A DNA stretch of 64,000 bases from assembly GCF_000002235.5 (NCBI RefSeq), contig NW_022145594.1:20675390-20739389 (forward strand), in the 5' to 3' direction. Position 1 is the stretch's first letter. Every line of letters starts with the position of its first letter. This stretch comes from Strongylocentrotus purpuratus. Its lineage: Eukaryota > Echinodermata > Echinoidea > Camarodonta > Strongylocentrotidae. The position numbers and the translations under genes are program-made. The notes under the pieces were generated by a model, which had not been told where the DNA came from, ran no database searches, and saw only the letters and a list, made by a program, of their open reading frames with translations. Positions 57,768 to 64,000 of the stretch are shown here, in pieces.

Positions 57768-58040
57768 AGGTACTACATGTGTCCCATTTGCAAGCCAAAA
57801 AAATAAAAGGTTATATTCCAATGGCATTAACAAAACAAATCTAATTTAGAACTTCCCTCAATTCACAAAACAAAAGGACTTGTAAATGTCTTTTTGTGGG
57901 AACATAACGACCGTTAGTTGTCGAATTGAATTTAGCGATTGCGGTCTTTTAATTAAATAGTCTGATTTTCTGACTCTTGCAGTTGTACCGAATGGTCGTA
58001 CGTTTTGTGCTGCGCAAAGATTCAATCAGTTTAATTTTGG
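57768..58040 (-). mobile_element. Truncated TTAA-flanked MITE (copy C, inverted)
   Basis: TTAA at 57,764 then AGGTACTACATGTGTCCC, and continuous reverse-strand similarity to 18,500-18,763. The far terminus is missing; the element stops where similarity to the UPA intron begins (58,049). Confidence 0.7.
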
Positions 58041-58097
58041 CGTCCATAATGAGTCCATAATTTTCCTGATTTTTTTCCCCCAAATTGTTCATTATAG

Positions 58098-58350
58098 ATG
58101 CAGTTGTTAAAGAACGAAGAATGTTGTTGTCTTGTCGAGGTCTGGAATACCTAGCTGCCCCATCACGAAAGATAAACTCAAACTGAAGATGAGTGTGTTT
58201 TTTTTGGTGGAAATATTGGCGTTTATCTTTCGTTTCTTCTTTGGACGAAAGAAGATGTGTCGGGTGTTTAAAGAAAAAAACTTAGCCCTGCGGAATACGC
58301 CTGTCATCTTGCGTGTAATCCTCTATGACGCCATCAAAGTAAATAGCAAG
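58098..58350 (+). pseudogene. Damaged copy of the UPA exon
   Basis: Homologous to 2,885-3,132, including the acceptor (TTCATTATAG) and donor (AAG|GTAAAT). It encodes SGIPSCPITKDKLKLKM, FGRKKM, FKEKNLALRNTPVILRVILYDAIK. An 8-base gain near 58,122 shifts the frame relative to the first copy, and reading back in the UPA frame meets a TAA at 58,108, so the full exon cannot be read. The ZU5-end strand with HFSWAKI has diverged to a hydrophobic run. Similarity continues about 200 bp into the intron. No partner exons (central UPA, death domain) follow up to 64 kb, so this looks like a stranded fragment. Confidence 0.6.
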
Positions 58351-58550
58351 GTAAATTATTGTTGCAGCAGTTGATTTGGATGTTGAGGAATCTCACACAA
58401 TGTACTGAACTGTCACCAGTTGTGGCAAAGATCAGCATCTATTTGTACATAATTTTCAGAAAATACCATAAGTATTTGAGTGAGCTTATCTAATCAACAA
58501 CAAAAATACTGTTAACTAAATTGTCACAAGACATTGCAGTTTGTGTGTAA

Positions 58551-59385
58551 GGTGCATCGAGGCACAGGGCCAAAGTGTTTGTGACTCTCTAGCTCCCACT
58601 TAAAGATACTCAAGCTTGGGTATATAGAGGGCACCCGATACCTATGCCATCTTGCGAAATTTTGTACGCACAGAAGCGTACTACCTGTTGGCTCAGTGAT
58701 ACGTAGTGATCGCCAACTTGCCTACTTCACGAACGACCAAGTCTGGTCGTGCCGCGCCCGATTTATCCCGAGATTCGATCGCCTGTTTGTAATTTAGTTT
58801 TAAAATATCAAATTTTTGGTTTACGATTCATGAAATACATCTAAAAATGCACATTACTATAGTTCTGTTAAATACATTAATTTACAAGTTTTATTTGAAA
58901 TTTGATGGGAATTTGAAGATTATATTATGTATTATGGTCAATGTTTTAGCGAACAGGCAACATACACTTACATGATTTCACTTTGTATGCCCTGTACCTA
59001 CACTGCAAATGTTAATGCAGACTTCCTATGACTGTATTATGTAAGATTATTTATTATGGTATTACGCGCAGTACTCCGAAACCGCTCCTATGTACACACT
59101 GAGTTTCCTTCAGGAGATTATGGCAAATAACGTTTCACTAGAAACTGGTAAGCTAATAGATGGCCATTGTACAAGTTTTAGGTCAACTACATATCGGGCG
59201 ATTTATAAATATACAAATATAACCACCTCCATAGCATCTAGGACATACAAGAGGTTCCCCAGAAAAATAACGATGTTTTAATGACGGCACAATATAAACA
59301 AATCACGCCCAAGCAGACGACATCCCATAAAGAATGAACATAATTGCAACGGTATTATTTCTCAAATTATAATGAGTTTAGTATA
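58551..59385. other. No gene recognised
   Basis: A 35-base splice-bounded candidate at 59,113-59,147 is too short to support. Nothing else. Confidence 0.35.
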
Positions 59386-59387
59386 TA

Positions 59388-59553
59388 CAGAGTGAGTAAG
59401 AAAAAATGTCCCACTTTTTAAAAGTTGTATTGTTTGAAGTATGAATATTTAATCATAGGAGGAAAAATCTATCAAGACATATCATGAAACCCATACTCAT
59501 ACTTCAAACAATACAACTTTTAAAAAGTGGGACATTTTTTCTGACCCACTCTG
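59388..59553. mobile_element. 166-bp mariner-like MITE
   Basis: TA flanks both ends. The inverted ends extend about 60 bases: CAGAGTGAGTAAGAAAAAAT on the left and the reverse of ATTTTTTCTGACCCACTCTG on the right, continuing through CCCACTTTTTAAAAGTTG and TTTGAAGTATGA. No coding sequence. Confidence 0.8.
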
Positions 59554-59555
59554 TA

Positions 59556-60537
59556 AAAATGTGATGGCATTTTACACCATTCAAAAAGGGATATGATAAC
59601 GATTCTGATAACTAACTTCTTTTGTTTGTAAAAACACAGGATAGGGGTTAACAAACGATCAAAGAAACCACACTTTCAAATTGAAAACCCCCTGGAATAA
59701 TAGCATGGGCAGCATTTGATCCCTCTTGAAACACCGGACATACCGTGGTGTATGCAACTGAAAACACAATGGCTTCTAATATTGTTTACTAGCGATGGAT
59801 TCCTTTATTTTTCTATCGCTGCATTTTCATCAAAATGATACCATGCGCGGGTTAATAGTGAAGGAATAGATTAAACATTAAGTAAAATAAATAACTGAAG
59901 AGAAGATGACAAAACAGGCACTGAAAATGTTTGAGATGTCATGGGACATCGTCTGCCTGTGCAAATCATGTTCAACATGTGACGTCACACATCTCAGCAG
60001 CGATCAGAGAGCTCTTCAGGTGCTATGCCGGGGCTGTATTTAAGTGTTTTGTAATTGATAATAATGATTACTTCAAATGTTTCCGAGCATTAAATTTTGA
60101 TAATCTAATTGTCCAATCAAATTTCCACCTTTGCAATTATGACAATAAAGTTAGTTTTTAAAATCAATGAACCTTCTCTTTAAAAACAGTGTCCCGTACA
60201 TGAGACTTGACTTATTTACTAATTCGCAGGCTCAAACGGAAATAAATACTTTCCTATTTAACCTGCCGTGTGTTGGAACTATGTTAATACACATATAATC
60301 TTTGTTACCTTTTGGGGAGCACCGAACTTCAGCGACGAGCACTAGACGCGCGAACGAAACATGTCTTTGCATGACATGCTGCATACCGGATGACTTACCA
60401 GAGTCCAGGTAGGCATCCGGGGAGTAATCCCTGTCAACACCTGTGTTCTAATCAAGAAAACTATGTTATTAATGTGACATGCAATCGACTATATACACAC
60501 TATATCCATCATAATATGATTCTACATCAATGGGTAT
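59556..60537. other. No gene recognised
   Basis: Short frames only; nothing identified. Confidence 0.4.
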
Positions 60538-60753
60538 CAGTGGCGGATCCAGGGGGGGGGGGGCCCGGGGGGCCCGGGCCCCCCCCCCCCCTTGAGAAAA
60601 AAAAATCATGTAAAATCACGTGATTTTTACCTTTTTTGGGGGTTGGGCCCCCCCCCCCTGGCGCTCAAGGGGGGGGGGGGGGGTGCAAATTGAAATTTTT
60701 TTTGAGGATCAAAAAAAAAAAAAAATGTGCTCACTACCCCCCCCCCCCCCCCT

Positions 60754-60791
<38 letters not shown>

Positions 60792-60890
60792 ACTGAGCGA
60801 CTTTTCGGCCGGCGCGATTTTCAAATTTTCGGGAGCAAAAAAAAAAAAAAGTTGGGCCCCCTCCCCTAAGAAATCCTGGATCCGCGCCTG
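60538..60890 (+). mobile_element. hAT-like MITE with homopolymer runs
   Basis: The left end is CAGTGGCGGATCCAGG and the right end, reversed, is CAGGCGCGGATCCAGG. The inside alternates G runs, C runs and A runs around the word ATCACGTGATTTTTACC. The CAG-G-GGATCC start is common in hAT-derived elements, but the 8-base target duplication is not convincing. A truncated relative lies at 47,002. Confidence 0.65.
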
Positions 60891-60948
60891 AATATTATGA
60901 TGTCAAAACATCCATAACATCCTAAAGATGCCCCGAAAGATGCACTAG

Positions 60949-60987
60949 AGGTCTAGATCTAGATCTAGATATCTAGATCTAGACCTA
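60949..60987. repeat. Palindrome of CTAGAT units
   Basis: AGGTCTAGATCTAGAT and ATCTAGATCTAGACCT face each other across a few bases, forming a near-perfect 38-base palindrome directly beside the large inverted repeat that follows. Confidence 0.75.
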
Positions 60988-61390
60988 AATAAGATTAAAA
61001 TGACTAAAAGAGAAATGATCACAAATACCTTCTTGATGCAGAATAACTAGTCCAAAGTCAACATTGAAGCTCATATAATATGGTCGAATTTCAAGCGTTT
61101 TTTTTTTAAGGACAATGCAATAGCCTATTTCTAAACTGTGTGTACTTGAACGAATGAATGCGCGCACGATCGATGATGCGCGCACGGTGACCAAGAAGGA
61201 GATCGTGATACCCAAGGTATCCGATACCCGACACGTCGGTTCGAAAAAGGATTCCATTGTCCTAAAAAAAAAACTAAAAATCAAACAAATGAGCTTCTGC
61301 AATGTTGACTTTGGACTAGTTATTTTGCATCAAGAAGGTATTTTTGATCGTTTTTAGTTTCTCTTTTAGTCATTTAAATCTTATTTAGAG
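60988..61390. repeat. Large inverted repeat, arms ~130 bp
   Basis: The left arm (60,988-61,118) has ATGACTAAAAGAGAAA, ATACCTTCTTGATGCA, AACTAGTCCAAAGTCAACATT and AGGACAATG. The right arm (61,255-61,388) gives the same words in reverse complement. The spacer of about 136 bases is GC-richer (GCGCGCACGATCGATGATGC). It behaves as a foldback element. Confidence 0.75.
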
Positions 61391-62325
61391 CATTTGTATG
61401 ATGTTCTGGAAGTTTTGACCAATCTGGGCATACAGAAATTGTAGAATCCTGATTTTTTATTATTTATTTTTTCGTAAAGAACAATTCCACCTCAATTCAG
61501 ACTTTTTCAGCAGTTTAACAATAAATCAATGGGTAAAACAAAACAAAAAATCAGGTCATAACGTTCAATGGTTGCTTCGAAAGAGATTTGTTTGTGTCGA
61601 ATATTTTAAATTGAAGTTATTAAAGTTGCAGCACGAAATCCAGCTATAAAAAAAGCCTATATCAGCTACCCTTGAAGATGGATGAGCTGTACTGAGCATG
61701 TGCAGTAGAAGCAGACTACATCTCCATGGTAGTTAAACCTTGGCTTAACTTTAAACCTGGGTTTTAGACTTAAACCTGGGTTTAACTAAACCTGGCTTTC
61801 AGAAACTGAAATGATACTTAGACCTGAAGTCTGGCTTAGTTAAACCTGGGTTTAAAGTTAAACCTAGGTTTAACTAAACCTGACTTCAGAATACGGGCCT
61901 AACTGTTCCCGAAAATTCCCGGTAACCATGGTTAAAAAACAGTTAAAAATCCCAATAACCATGGTTATTGGGAAAATAGGTCAGTCTCCATGGTTACCCC
62001 ATAGGTTTACATGTTAAAAAATGGTCTGAGCGATCGAGGATACCGTACGTGTGCGAAGAATTGGTCGGTAATTTCAATACAATTGAATCTCGATCGATCT
62101 TACCGACAATTTTATCTTGCATTGTTGACATGAAGACGAAAATAAACTTCCAAAAACAAAAAAACAACATCTGCCGATAGATCTTGATCTAAGTTCGTGC
62201 CAATATGCATTGCAAAAGTAAAAGAAAGGCCCGTTTAATGGAGCAGCGGCGAAGCGTCGACCACGCGAAGCCGTTTTCAATTCATGTTAATGTATATATT
62301 AAAGAAAACTACGTTGCATGGTGAC
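61391..62325. other. Non-coding; TTAAACCTGGGTTTAA word cluster
   Basis: Between 61,735 and 61,895 the word TTAAACCTGG and its inverse occur repeatedly. The perfect palindrome CCCAATAACCA/TGGTTATTGGG lies at 61,951-61,972, with GGTAACCATGGTTA nearby. No gene. Confidence 0.5.
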
Positions 62326-62410
62326 AGAGCGCGCTGGCCGAGCGGATTAAGGCGCTGACTCTAGTTATTTCATCGTTGTTACGCAAGAGTTCGAATCCCA
62401 TCTTCGACAA
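62326..62410 (+). pseudogene. tRNA-Leu/Ser-like pseudogene or SINE head
   Basis: TGGCCGAGCGGATTAAGGCGC is a good A-box region for a long-variable-arm tRNA, and AGTTCGAATCCC is the B box 50 bases later, followed by a T run that could end Pol III transcription. The acceptor and T stems do not pair, so it is not a functional tRNA. Confidence 0.5.
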
Positions 62411-62439
62411 AAGTTTTTTTTTTTTTTTCGGCATATACA

Positions 62440-62604
62440 AGTATTAATGACTGCTTTAATATTCGAGAAATAGTTGTTTTTATACGCTCTCGGGAAGGTT
62501 ACAATTGGGCTATTCCCCTCGGCACGCCTCGGGTTATAGCACAATTCCAACCTTCCCTTGAGCGTATAAAAACAACTATTTCTCTCAAAGCAGTCATTAA
62601 TACT
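62440..62604. mobile_element. Foldback element 6
   Basis: AGTATTAATGACTGCTTT / AAAGCAGTCATTAATACT and AAATAGTTGTTTTTATACGC / the reverse of it pair over about 70 bases on each side with a CCTCGGCACGCCTCGG tip. Confidence 0.85.
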
Positions 62605-62786
62605 ATACTATGTAGGTCAAGCCACAATGTTTGTCTAACCTGGCAACAACTAATGTATGCAGTTCGGATTCTGTCTATTGAAATACTATTATTCTTATCA
62701 GGTGAATAAAATAATTTGAATTGAGGCACTTTACAAAGACTTATGCATCAAATTTGGTTACATTACGAAAATGGTCTATTGCTGTG

Positions 62787-62900
62787 GTAGAACATCCCTT
62801 CACTGCTATTATAATTTTGTAAAAATGTGTAGAACAGGTGAATATGCATGTGACACCTGTTCTACACATTTTTACGTAAAACCAGGGAAGGGATGTTCCT
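62787..62900. mobile_element. Foldback element 7
   Basis: AAAAATGTGTAGAACAGGTG pairs perfectly with its inverse across a 13-base loop; outer GAACATCCCTT / AAGGGATGTTC also pair. Confidence 0.85.
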
Positions 62901-63084
62901 TTGTCTACCTGAGGAACTGTATATTTTATGCGCACGCGGCATATATTAGTACCGTACTAGATTTAGGAAAATCAAGGTTGACGCATTTTCGATCGCCGAC
63001 TGAGACGACGTGACGTATGCGCAGTGCCTTAAAATGACGTCACACGTTGCAGTCAAAGCTGTCGACGTGCAAATCTAAAAGTCC
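62901..63084. other. Short non-coding gap
   Basis: Nothing recognised. Confidence 0.4.
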
Positions 63085-63087
63085 CTA

Positions 63088-63483
63088 ATGAAGCACTGGG
63101 ACACACGCGGAACCCGAGAAGCCATCGCAATTCACCACCACAACACCGTGCCCCAAGACTCAGGATTATACATCAACGACATCTGGAAAACCCTCATCAA
63201 CAAGTCCCCAGTCACTCCTCCTCCACCACCCCCGCCGACACCTGCACATCAACCACCACCACCACCCGCCGAACCATCAAAGCAGCCGCCAGCCCCACAG
63301 CTACAATGCACAGCAGACGACAGCAGACTACAACGACGCCTACGTCGGGGACACACACAGCGTCTCGCCGACAGCACACCCCGCTCATGGATTCCAATCT
63401 CCCCCAAGTCGGCAACCCGGAGACTCCAGCCCAGACGGACAAGCAGACGCACAAGCAGAACACCCATGTCCACTCCCCGATGA
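63088..63483 (+). mobile_element. Probable C-terminal tail of a Penelope-like element
   Basis: The frame opens with HWDTRGTREAIAIHHHNT, then DSGLYINDIWKTLI. This resembles the end of the GIY-YIG nuclease domain in Penelope-like RTs, where a TRG-x-REA-I-I motif precedes an R/DxG...W/Y..L ending. The remaining 85 residues are a proline run followed by Arg/Ser-rich low-complexity sequence, and the GC content is much higher than in neighbouring DNA. The RT domain is absent. Supporting context: hammerhead-like and stem-loop motifs follow within 200 bases. The start is taken only as where similarity begins. It could instead be a random GC-rich frame. Confidence 0.45.
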
Positions 63484-63567
63484 CTCAAGCTCACACGGTC
63501 ACGTATATTTTCTCCCTCGTCCGCACCACGGTGACTTAAGCTCACGCACGCCAGCTACTCTCCACTC

Positions 63568-63600
63568 CTGACGACGAATAGTCAACCTGTTCGAAACGTC
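63568..63600 (+). ncRNA. Hammerhead-ribozyme-like core
   Basis: CTGACGA (63,568-63,574) is followed by an unpaired C, then stem II GAATAG / CTGTTC with a TCAAC loop, then GAAACGTC (63,593-63,600). The CUGANGA and GAAA boxes and an A-C-G-U minimal stem III before the cleavage-site C fit the short hammerheads of Penelope-like elements. Stem I is weak: only CTC / GAG (63,565-63,567 with 63,601-63,603) pairs directly. Confidence 0.45.
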
Positions 63601-63640
63601 GAGCCACTCCCGCCACCATCCTCTCCAAGCGCTATAGTTC

Positions 63641-63662
63641 TCCTTAGAACTATAAGCCAAGA
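63641..63662 (+). repeat. Perfect 9-bp hairpin
   Basis: TATAGTTCT-CCTT-AGAACTATA, lying between the hammerhead-like core and the histone-like stem-loop. Confidence 0.75.
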
Positions 63663-63674
63663 AAGATAACTAAC

Positions 63675-63690
63675 AGTCTTTTTCAGGACT
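63675..63690 (+). ncRNA. Histone-mRNA-type stem-loop
   Basis: AGTCTT-TTTC-AGGACT forms a 6-bp stem (one T-G pair) with a TTTC loop, the same architecture as the animal histone 3' stem-loop (GGCTCT-TTTC-AGAGCC). The purine word CAAGAAAGA, identical to the sea urchin histone downstream element, lies just upstream at 63,658-63,666 rather than downstream. Confidence 0.4.
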
Positions 63691-63937
63691 ACTCACCCTC
63701 TAGCCTATCCGATATGCGTCGGGCTTTTTTGGCCTATTTTATTCCATGCGACATAAATATTCATGCAAGAGCTTTACAGGAGGTTCGTAGATTTTCTACG
63801 AACAAAACAAAAAACATGAAAGGAAACTAGAATTTAAATCGTCACGAGGACGAATAAGGTGGTCTGTCTTCAAGTCTTATGATAGATTATAATATTTACT
63901 ATATTGAGAAAGGGAGAAGTTATATAGACATGTAAAC

Positions 63938-64000
63938 AATGATGATCATGATGATGATCATGATGATGATGATCTTGATAGTAATGGTGATGACGATGAT
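63938..64000 (+). repeat. GAT/ATG trinucleotide repeat at the window edge
   Basis: Imperfect GATGAT units up to the end of the window; the same tail type as the LINE ending at 38,998, so it could be another element's tail. Confidence 0.8.

Noticed and set aside
59113..59147. Splice-bounded 35-base exon
   Set aside because: Too short, no protein similarity and no neighbouring exon to join.
60538..60890. Proline/glycine-rich proteins in the homopolymer region
   Set aside because: The frames come from G, C and A runs of a MITE and run on both strands.
63212..63545. Minus-strand Gly/Val/Arg-rich frames opposite the Penelope-like tail
   Set aside because: They are antisense shadows of a GC-rich proline-coding stretch.

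Overview
The window looks like AT-rich genomic DNA from a marine invertebrate, most likely a deuterostome and perhaps an echinoderm. The reasons are intron-split exons with GT/AG borders, one gene of the UPA plus death-domain class (a class expanded in echinoderms), tRNA-derived SINEs, many LINE remnants of several clades, and TIR and foldback elements nested in one another. There is no operon-like organisation. The species call is inference.

Host genes are sparse. The best supported is a plus-strand gene whose 3' part lies at 2,885-13,879. Four exons, with compatible splice phases throughout, encode the end of a ZU5-like segment, a UPA domain and a C-terminal death domain, as in UNC5, UNC5C-like and PIDD proteins; its 5' end is not visible. 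The death-domain exon, its 3' UTR and the DNA behind it are tandemly duplicated about 4 kb downstream (17.6-19.6 kb), where the copy is damaged. A second copy of the UPA exon lies 55 kb away (58.1 kb) and is also broken. On the minus strand, 51,951-52,333 may be the last exon of a netrin-module (NTR) secreted protein. A few isolated exon-like pieces remain unassigned.

Most of the rest is transposon-derived. LINE fragments lie at 1.2, 9.2-11.4, 24.0-25.6, 27.0-27.3, 29.9-33.4 (one LINE inside another), 35.5-36.3, 36.3-39.0, 39.2-41.4, 44.1-45.8 and 54.3-55.0 kb. Two copies of a 2.4-2.7 kb TIR element carrying a satellite-like 135-bp array sit in opposite orientation 35 kb apart (4.5-7.2 and 41.7-44.1 kb). 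TTAA-flanked MITEs occur at 14.9, 18.2, 52.5 and 57.8 kb; the 52.5-kb copy holds a second MITE with repeated AGGTCA direct repeats. Foldback elements cluster at 47.3-49.4 kb and recur at 56.0, 61.0 and 62.4-62.9 kb.

The right edge (63.1-63.7 kb) looks like the 3' end of a Penelope-like element: a possible GIY-YIG tail followed by a hammerhead-ribozyme-like core and a stem-loop with the architecture of the animal histone mRNA 3' stem-loop. I found no bacterial-type system, CRISPR array or intact virus. The most unusual items are that ribozyme/stem-loop pairing, the inverted satellite-bearing elements and the repeated dismemberment of the death-domain gene.
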